DNA of 64,000 nt from Silene latifolia (Eukaryota > Streptophyta > Magnoliopsida > Caryophyllales > Caryophyllaceae): NCBI RefSeq assembly GCF_048544455.1, contig NC_133526.1:4852001-4916000 (forward strand), given 5' to 3'. Of this stretch, positions 21,810-32,900 are shown piece after piece. The position numbers and the translations under genes are program-made. Position 1 is the first letter of the stretch; the number at the start of each line of letters is the position of its first letter. The notes beneath the pieces are model-generated. The model worked only from the letters and a program-made list of their open reading frames with translations, ran no database searches and was not told the origin of the DNA.

Positions 21810-23096
21810 TCATCTACTGCTTGTCAACCTTTTCAACCGACTATTCGAAACATATTTGTGAAACATCCCTACAAATTCAACCTCAAATTGCCTTGATGCC
21901 ATATAATACTTGCATAGTAGCTTGCACAAATTCAACTCCTCTTTTCGTCTAAGATTTAAATTACTTTTCTGTGCGAAATGTTTAGGACAGCCCACCCTTA
22001 AACAGAAGTGATCTATGTCTATTTCGCCGCTTAACAAGTACCGTACTAACTTTAGGAATGATTGTGCAACCTTATGATATGTCCAACCACCTTCGATCTC
22101 TATCCTCTTGAGTACTCGTCGTGAGGTTCCTATACGGCCAGGATTCATTAGGGTTCTATCCTCGATACTTATATCCCACAAGTCTAGGGTAAGTACGTCT
22201 AATAAAGGACATAACTCGATTAATGACAGCACGATCTCAATGTTGTGGCACAATTTCATATTTAGTGCAAGTCGATTTACGTTGCCAAAGACGGTAGACA
22301 CATTATCTAGTACAAAAACGTCAAGCTTGAGGAACCTAACATTACTAATAGCCCCATAAAATTCCGACATTGCCTTGTTTTGATCCTCGGATAAACGTTC
22401 ATTGCTGCCGCTGTTAATTTCTGCTTCATAGAACGAAAGAGGTTTCTGTTTAAAGCGAAATATGACGGATTTTAGAGTATGCGCAACCAACTGCTCCAAC
22501 TTTGGGGTATTAAGCACAACTATGATATTCCCTATAATACTTGTGCGGATATCCAATCGTCTTAAATTTCGATTGGAAATAATAATATCATGTTGAAATC
22601 CGTCGCAATACAAGAATTCTAAAAGCAAATCCTCGAGAGATGGACAAGCCTTCAATAGCGTTGCCAGCAACTCAAAATTGAAAGGAAATTGGTTAAGCAA
22701 CAATCTTTTCAAATTCGGAAGATTGATTTGATCAGGCAACTGCAAACCAATTATCGACGTCAACTTGAGTTCACGGACATTGCGGTCACAAGCTTGCAGA
22801 AGCAAAGAATCCAAAGGAGGCGACCAGATCGTGTTTTTACCTTGATCTATTGATTCGATAACAAAACGGTCTATTGACGGTGAGGTAATATGCGTCATGA
22901 ACTCAGGAAAGTACTTTAATTCATGGCTGCCTATATTTATAGAGATTACTTTAGTCCAAAGACCACGCCATTGACGGGATAAAGACCCCGTAACGATGGC
23001 TAGTCGGAGAGGAAGCAAAGAGATAATTCCGATAAGGATTTCGACAGGAAGAATGCTGAGCCTGTCATAGCTTTGTTTTCTACGTTTGATAGTCAT
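21810..23096 (-). CDS. F-box/LRR/FBD protein, gene B
   Basis: A single 428-codon exon. The F-box is at about residues 12-47 (LSILPVEILIGIISLLPL, SLSRQWRGLW), the LRR segment about 122-160 (INLPNLKRLLL, CPSLEDLLLEF), the LNTPKLEQL strand near 200, and the FBD-like tail about 398-424 (FEVEFVGMFHKYVS). It is a predicted SCF substrate receptor with unknown target. The ATG at 23096 is the only one that keeps the F-box whole. It is convergent with gene A. B' at 39816-41066 is a near-identical inverted copy that has lost this start, so B is probably the functional member. No internal stop or frameshift was seen. Confidence 0.85.
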   Translation of the reverse strand: MTIKRRKQSYDRLSILPVEILIGIISLLPLRLAIVTGSLSRQWRGLWTKVISINIGSHELKYFPEFMTHITSPSIDRFVIESIDQGKNTIWSPPLDSLLLQACDRNVRELKLTSIIGLQLPDQINLPNLKRLLLNQFPFNFELLATLLKACPSLEDLLLEFLYCDGFQHDIIISNRNLRRLDIRTSIIGNIIVVLNTPKLEQLVAHTLKSVIFRFKQKPLSFYEAEINSGSNERLSEDQNKAMSEFYGAISNVRFLKLDVFVLDNVSTVFGNVNRLALNMKLCHNIEIVLSLIELCPLLDVLTLDLWDISIEDRTLMNPGRIGTSRRVLKRIEIEGGWTYHKVAQSFLKLVRYLLSGEIDIDHFCLRVGCPKHFAQKSNLNLRRKEELNLCKLLCKYYMASRQFEVEFVGMFHKYVSNSRLKRLTSSR

Positions 23097-23179
23097 CTAT
23101 GTTTTCTACGAAAAAGGTTTAAGCGTGTGTGGCGTGTGTATTTAACCTAATTTTTTTAACTTACGACTTCCGAGTCTAA

Positions 23180-23360
23180 TGGCCCGACTAGGGGTGTTAA
23201 CGAGACGAGCCGAGCCCGAGCTTGGCCTTGCTCGGCTTGTGCTCAAGAACCAAAACTTGAGCTCGAGCCAGTTTCGAGCTTACCCGAGCTTGAAAAAAAA
23301 AGGTGCTCGTTATCAAGCTTGCGAGTTTTAATGTGAGCTCAAGCCAAACTCAAGCCCAAA
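23180..23360. repeat. GAGCTC-rich dispersed element (hAT-like start)
   Basis: The segment opens with AGGGGTGTTAACGAGACGAG and is dense in GAGCT/AGCTC. Its inverted counterpart is at 39590-39760, and a degenerate copy lies at 62790-62940. Such elements are common plant non-autonomous transposons; AGGGGTG ends suggest hAT. The copy at 39266-39760 looks longer and may be the complete one. Confidence 0.45.
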
Positions 23361-23493
23361 CCGAGCCTATATATAATTTGCCAATTTTTTGATTTTTTTC
23401 CCCGATATTTTCAATAAGAAGACAAGAATGTTGTATGTAGAAATAATTGGCAAATCAGCGAGACATTTGATATGTGTGATACAAATATATAAT

Positions 23494-23591
23494 CATGATA
23501 AAATATTTTTATAACATATGAGCAATATCTTAAAGCGGCGTTCATGATAGAATATTTTTATAACATATGAGCAATATCTTAAAGCGGCGTT
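23494..23591 (+). repeat. 49-bp tandem duplication
   Basis: CATGATAAAATATTTTTATA through CTTAAAGCGGCGTT occurs twice in a row with one base changed. It is non-coding and lies between the GAGCTC repeat and the Harbinger-type insertion. It is not present in the right arm. Confidence 0.8.
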
Positions 23592-24084
23592 TATGTAAAC
23601 TTCTTTTTCTATTGTTTTTGGCTCTTATAGCTTCTTTGTTTTCCTTTTCTTGGCAAAAATTTAAGGAAACTCTGTTTATGTAAACTTCTTATTATTTTTG
23701 GGGTAAAAGTAATTTATCTTATACTCCATTTAGGCCCTGTTCTTTTGGACTGAAATTGTCTCAATCAATCAATCAAATTGAATCAACTTAATGGAGTGAA
23801 TCAATCGAATCAACTTAATGGAGCTGAATCAATCGAATCAACTTAATCAATCGATCTCAAATCGAATCAATCAATCAATCAAATAATAATAAAAAGATTA
23901 TATTAATAATAATAATAATAATAATAATAAATATTATTATAATATTATTCATTAATAATAATAATATATTATTATAATCTAATAATAATAATCTAATAAG
24001 ATATATAAAAAATAAAATAATAATATATTAATAAATATAGTAATAATAATAATAATAATAATAATATTAGTAATATAAATGATA

Positions 24085-24119
<35 letters not shown>

Positions 24120-24212
24120 TTAATATATATTAATAATAATAACTAATAAATAAATAATAATAATAGGTCTAATATAATAACTTATTAATATAATAATATT
24201 AAATATAATAAT

Positions 24213-24779
24213 TGTTCCGGGTGTAATTCCAGAGTAGATATTTGTTACCACTCGTAGCCCGTAGAATGATGTCTTTGCTTGAATCCTCCTTGCGGTCTCC
24301 TGAAACGATGAACAAACTGAGGGCTCGGCTTTGGCCGAGCGTACTCACTCCGACGCTCAAGTCAGTAAACTTAGAGAGAAGTTGGTATAACTTGGCTAAG
24401 AGTGTATTGTAGAGAGATAAGGAAGATATTACCAGATGAATAGTGGTTATTAGGTCCATTTGTGGATCCTTTCCTCAATGAAGGTTGAGGAGTATTTATA
24501 GGCATTCACCTTTTGTCACGTAGTGGCCAAGTGGCCATGTGGCTATCAGGTGGAAAGACCGTTGTACCCTCGGCCGATGGACCAGTGTCAGGCTCGCCGA
24601 GGGTCTTGGATATGAGTACGCGGATATGTGCCCCGGCTGGCTAGTTGTCAGGCCGAGACCCAAGTGACAGGCCGATGGATTGCATCGGCTAGACTGTCTG
24701 AGTCGTTGACTTTGCTGTGGATACTCTTGACCTTGCTCAATATGTTGACTGGGTCAGCGGTGCAGAATATGCCCCATCA
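24213..24779 (-). repeat. 3' LTR of the Tat-like element
   Basis: 567 bp. On the minus strand TATAAATA (24500-24493) is a plausible TATA box, repeated in the other LTR at 32230-32223. The LTR also contains GGCTCGGCTTTGGCCGAGC, a strong hairpin. Confidence 0.85.
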
Positions 24780-25275
24780 ATTTGCCCCCAGCGTAGTCTA
24801 TGCCGTGGTATGGGCTCCGATGTATGTTGAGCGTATATTCTGCGTAAGTCCCCATCAGAAAAATTTCTGGTATCGGCGTCTTCTGATGCATCGGCGTGGT
24901 TCTTGTTAGGCCGTGCCGTATCCCCCCTCCACATGGATGCGTAAAGGGTATCCGATGTGGGAAAGAATGTGACGCTGGCCGTGACTAGGGCTGGGAGTGC
25001 CGGTTATTTTTGGTTGCCCCCGGCCGGTGCTTCCTGACCTGGTTGATCATGTGGCCGGCGGATAGCAGGTACCTAGGAATTTGCTGAGGGAGATGGATAG
25101 GCGAAGAGATGTGAATGGGCGTGTTGAATACGCTTGGTAACTGTAGCATTGATTGACATTTAACTGTTGCAACGATTGACATTCCGTGGTTGCATGTCTG
25201 ACGCGTGTCTGTTCGCTGATTGGTTGACTCTTCATGGGCTGTGCCCTGATTGGCCCTTCTTCATGGGCTTTTCCC

Positions 25276-25284
25276 TATAAATAG
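25276..25284 (+). promoter_or_regulatory. TATA box of the antisense accessory gene
   Basis: TATAAATAG sits in CCCTATAAATAGGG, 192 bases before the ATG at 25476. A CT-rich leader (CATCTCTCTAAACTCTCAAG) lies between them, as in ordinary plant 5' UTRs. This strand is opposite to the element's gag. Promoter activity is an inference. Confidence 0.45.
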
Positions 25285-25475
25285 GGCAGTTCTTCCGTGA
25301 TTTTGGCCATTACTTTCATTTCTTCAAATTTTCTAAAATTTTTACCAAGATCTTCATCTCTCTAAACTCTCAAGGGTTTCCATTTCCTTGAATCTTCAGA
25401 GTTTTTGATCCGGCGAGTGTATTTCTTCGAGGTAATCAAACAACTTCTTTTATTTCGTTAGTAATTATTGCGAAA

Positions 25476-27978
25476 ATGTCTTCTGTTGATGCTGGACCTA
25501 GTAAACCCGCGTCGGGGGGCCCTAGGTCTCCTTCTCCTGAAATTGATCCTCAAATTCTTGAGGAATGGGAGGACTCTGATTCCTATGGTGATTTTGGTGA
25601 TGATTTTGGTGATGAAGTGGAGAGCCCTCGTCCTAATGAAGGGAGGCAGTACGTCCTGGATCACGGCGACGCTTGTAAGGTCCATCCTGACCGTGCTTGG
25701 ACTCATAAGCTCGCCAGTTGTTCAGGCGACAAATTTTTCGAGGGCCATTTTTTCTTTGGTAGGGGATACAAAATTGTTATCCCTGAGGAGGGTCAGGCCG
25801 TCTGTTGCCCTCCACCGGGCCATACTGGCGTGTATATGCAGCATTTGGAGTATGGGCTCCGGTTTCACCGAATGGGGTACGTCATGGCCATTATTAGAGC
25901 CATGAACGTTGCCGTTGCACAACTACACCCGTTGGCTATGAGGACCATAATTGGCTTTGTCTGGCTCTGTCTCTTCAAGGGAGAGGCCCCAACGGTGAAT
26001 TTATTCCGCCGGCTTCACTGTCTCAAACCATTCTCTGGCCGCGTCGGATGGTACAGTGTGCAGAAAGAGTCGGGTTATGTCTCTGTCGACAAACCTCCTT
26101 CTTGCAAGGACTGGCAAGGCCGGTGGGTGTACGTTAAGGTGCCGGATGACTATCCGCTTCCATGCTCCTTCCAGCACCGAGTTAACTTGCGGTGTGAGAC
26201 TCAGGCGGAGCACGATAGATGGGTTTCCCGGAAGAAGCTCAAAATGGATGCCAGCAGCGTCTATCTCAAGGAGGATGAGAGGCTGGCCCTGAGGCTCTTT
26301 GAGGTGGACAAGAGTGGGGTGCCGAAAAGATGGATTCCCCCGACGCAGATCATCCTCCAGGATGAGCCGCTCTGCCATGTCGGCCTCATACCGGCCCTAG
26401 CACAGGGTGAGTGGGGTCGGTGTGAGGCCCATCGCCGCTCTTAACGCTCTTGTTCCTCGAGCTTCGATTTATTTCCCTTACCTTAACTCTTGCGTTGTTT
26501 CTTTCGCAGATCACTTTGGAAAGGACTTGTCTGAGAATCTTCTCCGGAGAATGGGGCTGCACAAAGATGGGACCGTTGCTAACTTACATCCCAAGGCCTT
26601 AGCCCATGACCGCAGGAAGTCGCCGAGTGATCTTTTGGAACAAAGGGTGAAAGGCCTGAGCGTGGAGGAGGCTCAAGCGAGGGTCGTTAGCGGTGTAGTG
26701 CGTCGGACGCGGAAGACGGCTTCGACCCCGGTTCAACCTCCTATCCCCTCCCCTAAGAAGGTGGAGATTGTTGATATTCCTGATGAGGGGGACTCCGATG
26801 CGGAGGGATCTCCCCTCATTCGTAAGAGGAAGAAGACAGCCTCTACCGCCGGCGAGGAGGTGCCTCCTCCGGCCAAGAAGGCCAAGCATGGTACCTATCT
26901 GTCCCGTGACTTAAAATCTAGCCGGGCTTTCTGATATGTCGATACACGTTGATACTGATGTCTTTATTAAATTTTTGCAGACCAACCGCAGTCGGGTTTT
27001 GCCGTCGTTGGGCAGCAGGTGGAGGGGTCCTCTGCGCAGGTTGGTGATCAAAGCGTCACCGTCAACCCTTCATCCCAGAAGGCTTCCTCCTCCCAGCCGC
27101 AGGCTGGTGGTCAAATTGTTACTACCGTCCCTTCATCCCAGAAGCCTTCCGTCTCCCAGCTTATAGAGGAAGGCACGAAGCTAATTAGGGAGTTGGCAAG
27201 GTGGAACGTGGCTACCGGTGCTCGTCTTAAGGAGCAGGAGAAGACCGTGGCTCGCGTTGTTCATGAGCGCAATGTCACTAAGCGGGTGGCTGTGTCGGCG
27301 AAGCTGGATCTCCTTAATGAGCGGAAGCTTAGGGGAGATGCTGAGAAGGCGCTCTTGGCTGAGAGAAAGCTCAGGGAGGACGCTGAAAAGGAGGTCCTTG
27401 CTGAGAGAGCCAAGAGCGAGGCTGCGGCAGCCGAAGCTGCGAAGTTGCTGGTGAAGTGCAACCTTGTTCAGGGGCAGGCCGACCTCTATCTCCAGCAGAA
27501 GAACGAGTTCAGGGGCTTGTTTAAGGCCCAGGCGGAGGTGGTCCGGAGCAAAGAGGCCATCATCAAGCAAAAGGAGGAGGACCTTGAGATGCTCCAAACC
27601 GTCATGCTCCCCAACCTGTGCGCTGAATTCCGGGACTTGGCCGAAGGAGCTGCTAGGGAAACAATCGGGGAGCTTTTCCCTCTTGATGGTTCCTTCCCGT
27701 GGGGCAAATATGACGAGCTGCTTGAGGACAAGCTTGAGGCCAAGGAGAAGGAGGCGGTGGAGAAGGCCAAGGAGGCGTCGAGGGCGAAGATGGAGAAGGA
27801 GGCGGCCGCGGAGAGAGCAGCTCTTGCGGAGAAGGCTAAAGCGGCCAAAGAGGAAGCCGAGAGAATGAGGGCAGCTGATGATGCCGAGGCCAAGGCGGAG
27901 GCTGCCAGAAAAGCTGCTGGGTTGCCTGTTGAAGAAGATGCGGCCACCGCTGCCGTAGGTGAGCAGCGACAGACATAG
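25476..27978 (+). CDS. Antisense accessory gene of the Tat element (putative gypsy-type transposon protein)
   Basis: The + strand carries a gene-like frame opposite to gag. The first part (25476-26406) has an acidic leader (EEWEDSDSYGDFGDDFGDE) and a globular region with QLHPLAMRTIIGF, PTVNLFRRL and GWYSVQ. It resembles the 'putative gypsy type transposon' domain known from plant Tat-type elements. Two gaps have GT...AG borders (26407-26509 and 26891-26980) and the reading phase is kept across both, so they look like introns. The third part (26981-27978) is a long alanine/glutamate/lysine-rich coiled coil. Tat elements are known to carry extra frames on the strand opposite gag near the 3' LTR. 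The function is unknown. The similarity call is from memory of the family, not from a search. Confidence 0.6.
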
Positions 27979-28039
27979 GAAGGCGGGCGGTCGTCACCAG
28001 GCTCACCCGGCGTCTCTGATAGCTTCAGCTCCTCACTAA

Positions 28040-28150
28040 TACCATGGGCTGCTTGATGAGAACAAGTTTACAGCAGATCTGCTTCAGCTCCTCATACACT
28101 ACTATGTGTTGCTTGATGAGAACAAGTTTACAGCAGATCTGTTTCGGCTG
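28040..28150 (+). repeat. Tandem duplication in the accessory gene 3' flank
   Basis: GCTTGATGAGAACAAGTTTA plus CAGCAGATCTG occurs twice, about 62 bases apart, just after the stop of the accessory frame. Confidence 0.8.
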
Positions 28151-28601
28151 TTCGGGAGCCAATTACTTAGGCCTTCCTCCCTGCCCTCTTTTGGTGCTTC
28201 AAATGACGCTTGTAATTTTTGCTTTTCTTTCCTTGTATTTTGTACAACTTTGGTAGGTTGTGTTTTGGCCTATCCCAATGGGGACGGCCGTCGTCCGGAT
28301 TCTTCTTGCCTGTAAACTGTTATTATTAATAAGAGTTCGTTTCTTTTGCCTTCGGCATGGCCGAGGCTTTTACCTCCTTTTTGCTTGTCTGAGTTTGTCC
28401 CCTCACGTTTTTAATTGAGTCTCTTTTATTTCCGCCTTGGCTTGGCCGGGGCAGTTTAGAGTGTGCGTCTCAACTGTTAACGCTTTTAAGGCATTTTGAT
28501 TTGTTTATCAATCATGCTAGCCGCGCCTGTCGCGGTATCTGCTTTCTGATGGGGACCGCCGCTCTTGTCGATACGACAGTATGAGTCGGCGTCCGGATAG
28601 C

Positions 28602-28809
28602 GTGTTACGCGGCGTCTACCACTTTAAGTGACTGCCGAAGCGTCTACTATTTGGGGTGACTGCCACAGTGCTACATTTCTTCATGGGGACCACCGCTCTT
28701 GTCTATGACGGTGGTCAAGCGTCCGGATAGCGTGTTACGCGGCGTCTACCACTTTAAGTGACTGCCGAAGCGTCTACTATTTGGGGTGACTGCCACAGCG
28801 CTACATTTC
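28602..28809 (+). repeat. 117-bp direct repeat, two copies
   Basis: GATAGCGTGTTACGCGGCGT through GCTACATTTCTTC occurs at 28597-28684 and again at 28725-28811 with almost no change. The copies share the CCGCTCTTGTC core with the minisatellite that follows. Confidence 0.8.
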
Positions 28810-29385
28810 TTCGCAACGACTGCCGCTCTTGTCCAATCGACAGTATGAGACGGCGTCGGCGTCTTCACAACGACTGCCGCTCTTGTCCAATCGACAGTAT
28901 GAGACGGCGTCGGTTCTTCACAACGACTGCCGCTCTTGTCCAATCGACAGTATGAGACGGCGTCGGTTCTTCTAACGATCGCCGCTCTTGTCCAATCGGC
29001 GGTATGAGACGGCGTCGGTTCTTCTAACGATGCGCTCTTGTCAATCGACGGTATGAGACGGCGTCGGTTCTTCACGCGCGCTCTTGTCCAATCGACAGTA
29101 TGAGACGGCGTCGGTTCTTCACGGCGATGCCGCTCTTGTCCAATCGACAGTATGAGACGGCGTCGGTTCTTCACAGCGATCTAGCTCTTGTCCAATCGGC
29201 GATATGAGACGGCGTCGGTTCTTCATAACGATGCCGCTCTTGTCCAATCGACGGTATGAGACGCGTCGGTTCTTCACGGCTCGCTCTTGTCCAATCGACG
29301 AGTATGAGACGGCGTCGGTTCTTCCACAGCGATCTAAGCTCTTGTCCAATCGACAGTATGAGACGGCGTCGGTTTCTTCATGCTA
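28800..29385 (+). repeat. ~50-bp minisatellite in the Tat element, about 11 copies
   Basis: The unit is built on CCGCTCTTGTCCAATCGACA and GTATGAGACGGCGTCGGTTC; TATGAGAC occurs eleven times at 46-54-base intervals. Copies differ by small deletions and substitutions. It lies between the protease-like region and the accessory gene, where Tat/Ogre elements are known to have variable tandem repeats. Open frames on either strand are by-products. Confidence 0.9.
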
Positions 29386-29543
29386 GTGACTTATGGGGAA
29401 AATGGACATCTTTATGGAAGACTTTGCCGACTTTACATTAGATATAAACATGCGTCGGGGTGCCCACAACTGTTTTGGACACCTCCGCCGCTATACAAAG
29501 TCTACCAGTTTCCTAACGCCTCACTAGAGGCACTTCCCCCCCG

Positions 29544-31840
29544 TCAACCGTCGGTCGCATCCATGAGGTCGCCTTCCCGCCTTGAAAACGAGCTCTTCCC
29601 CTTCTCCGACTGCTTCGCCACCTTGAGGGATTGCATGTTGCATCCTCTGGCAGATATCTGGACGTTGACTACCTCGTCCTTCTCGTCTTTGGAGACGAGC
29701 TTATGCGCTTCCCCCCGGTCCGAGACGTACACCAGTGTGAGGGCCCGGATGGACATTACTGCGTCGGCGTCGCTTAGAGTGACTCGGCCTATGAGAACGT
29801 TGTAGGCGGACGAGCCGTCAATGACTACGAACTCGGCTAAGACATTCTTAGCCGCATTCCCCTCGCCGAACATCACCGGTAATCTGATTGAACCTAGGGG
29901 GACCAGGCCAGCCCCGGAGAAGCTGTATAGTGGATTGGTGCAGGGGCTCAAGTCTTTCACTCTCAGGCCGAGGCTAAGGAAGCACTCCCTGAACATGATG
30001 TTCGTGTAGGCGCTTGTGTCAATCAGGCACCTCTTCACCAGGTGGTTGGATATGTCCAAGTTGACTACGAGTGGGTCACTGTGAGGGGCGATGACTCCCT
30101 CGTAGTCCCTCCTCCCAATAGTCATATCGGGAATGTCGGGGGTGGTTGCCGTGTTGGGCACAAAGTTGATGGCCTGATACAGCTCGTTTAGGTGCCGTTT
30201 GTGCCCATGAGCTGACCCGCCGTTCTCGTTCCCCCCGATGACCACATTGATCACTCATATCCGTTGAAAAACGGATTTCTTATCAGAGCCGCTGGCGTCG
30301 GTCTTCTGGCCTTTGGCCACATACTTGTCGAGGCTTCCCTTCCGGATTAGCTCTTCGATAGCATTCTTCGAATGCCGGCGATTGTCGGTGAGGTGGCGGT
30401 GCTACCGTGGTACTCGCGATCGGCTCGAGTCACCGTCTCCTTTTGGCTTGGGAGGCCGTTCCACTTCCTCGCCCTCGCTTCGGCTCGGGCGAAGACACAG
30501 GCGGCCGATGCGACTAGAGGGGTTTTGTCATGGTAATGCCTTTGGTAAAACATTCCCGAACTCCCCCCGGCGCCCGTCGAATCCTGCTTCTGGGCAGATC
30601 TATCTGGCCGTGACCTGTTATTGTCACGGCGTTTCTCATCGGACCGTGACCGGTTATTGTCGCGGCGTTTCTCGTCCGGGCTGTCATTCCGGCGGCTTTT
30701 CTTCTCTGAGGGCTCGGCCTCGCTGGGGCCTACCCAGGTCGTGTGGTAATCTTCCACCTTGATGGCCTGGTCGGCGAACTTCCTCGCGGCGTCTAGGCCC
30801 AGGCCCCCGTGCTTGATGAGCTCGTCTTTTAAGCTTCCCTTCGGGAGGCCCTTCATCGATCTGAAGCCGCCAATTCGGGGTTGATCTCCGAATCTGCTTT
30901 GTCCTCTGCCGTCGAACCTTTTCACATAGCCTCGTAGAGACTCGCCCTCTTCCTGTTTGATAGTTAGGAGGTCCGATGTCTCCACTGCCTTCCTCTTATT
31001 GCAAGAGTCCTGGGCCAAGAAGGCGTCCTTTAGGTCGGCAAAGCAGTATACCGAACCGTCGGGAAGCCCCTTGTACCAATTCTGAGCCATCCCATGCAGA
31101 GTCGTCGGGAAAACCCGGCACCAGACCTCATCGGGCTGCTCCCATACCGACATGTAAGACTCAAACGCCTCGACGTGGTCGGTTGGGTCACTGTCTCCCT
31201 TGTACGTGAACGCCGGCAACTTCAGCTTAGGTGGCACGGCGATGTCAAGGACATAATCACTGAGGGGCTGCTTGACCACGTGTCGGATGATACGTGGCGA
31301 CCGACTCCTCGCATTCCTAGTCCGGCTTCTCTCCTCGTAGCGGGAAGGGCTCCTTCTCCGGCTTGGGCTTCTTCTCCGACTCTCCTGAGTCGGGCCGCTT
31401 TCCCCCCGGGGTGTGCCTCGTCGGTGTTGCGGCGGCGATGTCCTCTCCCGAGTGCGAGCAGGACTTATGTTTACCACGACCACCTTGGGCTCCTCCGGCG
31501 TCTTGATAGGGTCTGCCTCCTCCAGTGCTCCGTTCAAGTTTCTAGGAGTCACGTTCTGGGTCCTGGTCTCCTGGACGGCTTCCGCCGCTCGTGTCGGCGT
31601 GCCTGTGTGAGCTGGTGTACTCCCAATTAGGTCCAGGAGTGTCTTCAATTTTGCCACGTCAACCACCTGTCCCATGATGGTGACCTGGTTGATGGGCGGC
31701 GGTGTGTCCGGTATTATCGGCATTCCGAATTCTGGTTGGACTACTCCGCCGGTGGAGGGTTGCACTACTCCAGAATGGTGAAATGTATCATCTTGGTGTA
31801 GCTCGGTTTCGTCGGTCACGACTACTTGTTGTTTAGACAT
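29544..31840 (-). mobile_element. gag and protease-like region of the Tat element
   Basis: From ~31840 leftwards on the minus strand runs a charged, arginine/serine-rich leader, then the gag core (LPAFTYKGDSDPTDHVEAF, WEQPDEVWCRVFPTTL, MAQNWYKGLP) typical of plant gypsy gag. A basic nucleic-acid-binding stretch follows. Further left (about 30.25-29.55 kb) is a retropepsin-like region with LVVNLDISN, VKRCLIDTSA and AYNVLIGR. These are capsid/nucleocapsid and protease parts of the fossil. No pol beyond protease was seen. Confidence 0.75.
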
Positions 31841-31942
31841 CTTCTTAGCTTTTTGGGTGGGTTTTTTTTTTGTGTTTTTGTTCTTGTTGTTTGGGAATAA
31901 ATGTGACTAGCTTCTAGTGTCTTCCCCACAGACGGCGCCAAT

Positions 31943-32504
31943 TGTTTCGGGTGTAATTCCAGAGCAGATATTTGTTACCACTCGTAGCCCGTAGAATGAT
32001 GTCTTTGCTTGAATCCTCCTTGCGGTCTCCTGAAACGATGAACAAACTGAGGGCTCGGCTTTGGCCGAGCGTACTCACTCCGACGCTCAAGTCAGTAAAC
32101 TTAGAGAGAAGTTGGTATAACTTGGCTAAGAGTGTATTGTAGAGAGATAAGGAAGATATTACCAGATGAATAGTGGTTATTAGGTCCATTTGTGGATCCT
32201 TTCCTCAATGAAGGTTGAGGAGTATTTATAGGCATTCACCTTTTGTCACGTAGTGGCCAAGTGGCCATGTGGCTATCAGGTGGAAAGACCGTTGTACCCT
32301 CGGCCGATGGACCAGTGTCAGGCTCGCCGAGGGTCTTGGATATGAGTACGCGGATATGTGCCCCGGCTGGCTAGTTGTCGCCGAGACCAGTGACAGTAGA
32401 TGGATTGCATCGGCTAGACTGTCTGAGTCGTTGACTTTGCTGTGGATACTCTTGACCTTGCTCAATATGTTGACTGGGTCAGCGGTGCAGAATATGCCCC
32501 ATCA
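31943..32504 (-). repeat. 5' LTR of the Tat-like element
   Basis: 562 bp, nearly identical to 24213-24779. The main difference is a small indel cluster around 32378-32400. The primer site TTGGCGCCGTCTGTGGG lies immediately inside it on the minus strand. Confidence 0.85.
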
Positions 32505-32900
32505 ATAATAATAATAATAATAAATATAATAATAATAATAAATATGTGATTAATAATATTAATAAGAATGAGTATATTAATAAAATAATAAATATAAAAT
32601 AATAACTTATTAATATAATAATATTAAATATAATAATAATAATAAATATGTTATGAATAATATTAATAATAATGAATATATTAATAAAATAGTAAATATA
32701 ATATAATAATAATAATAATAATGATAATAATAATAATAATAATAATAAGTATATTAAATATAAATATAATAGTAATATAAACAATACGAATAAATTATTA
32801 ATAAATATAATAGTAATATATTAAATATAAAAATAAAAATATAATAATAATAATAATAACATTAATATAAAACTAATAATAATGATATCAATAAGAATAA
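32505..32900. repeat. (TAA)n microsatellite
   Basis: Nearly pure TAA/ATT repeats with interruptions, matching 23885-24212 on the other side of the gypsy insertion. Both belong to the interior of the Harbinger-type element. Leucine/isoleucine-rich frames here are artefacts. Confidence 0.85.

Larger units (their letters stand above)
24213..32504 (-). mobile_element. Ty3-gypsy, Tat-like, non-autonomous LTR retrotransposon
   Basis: LTRs at 24213-24779 and 31943-32504 begin TGTT(C/T)CGGGTG and end GCCCCATCA. They are flanked by ATAAT duplications (24208-24212, 32505-32509). Read on the minus strand, the primer site TTGGCGCCGTCTGTGGGGA follows the right-hand LTR, as in the Tat lineage, and a purine run (GCTGGGGGCAAA) precedes the left-hand LTR. 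The minus strand carries a long gag-type frame (about 30.35-31.84 kb) and a protease-like part (about 29.55-30.25 kb). Reverse transcriptase and integrase were not found. A 3' tandem-repeat zone and an opposite-strand accessory gene follow. The LTRs are very similar apart from one indel cluster, so it is young (roughly a million years or less). It looks whole as a non-autonomous element. Confidence 0.85.

Noticed and set aside
28746-29349. Minus-strand frames with repeated RRLI/SHTVDWTR words
   Set aside because: They follow the ~50-bp minisatellite exactly and change with its indels; composition artefact.
28800-29385. Possible CRISPR-like array
   Set aside because: Whole units repeat with no unique spacers, and the DNA is plant nuclear; it is a minisatellite in a Tat element.
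24213-32504. Autonomous gypsy element
   Set aside because: No reverse transcriptase, RNase H or integrase motifs on either strand; only gag, a protease-like part and the accessory frame.
32479-32784. Leucine/isoleucine/tyrosine-rich membrane-like frame
   Set aside because: Translation of (TAA)n microsatellite.
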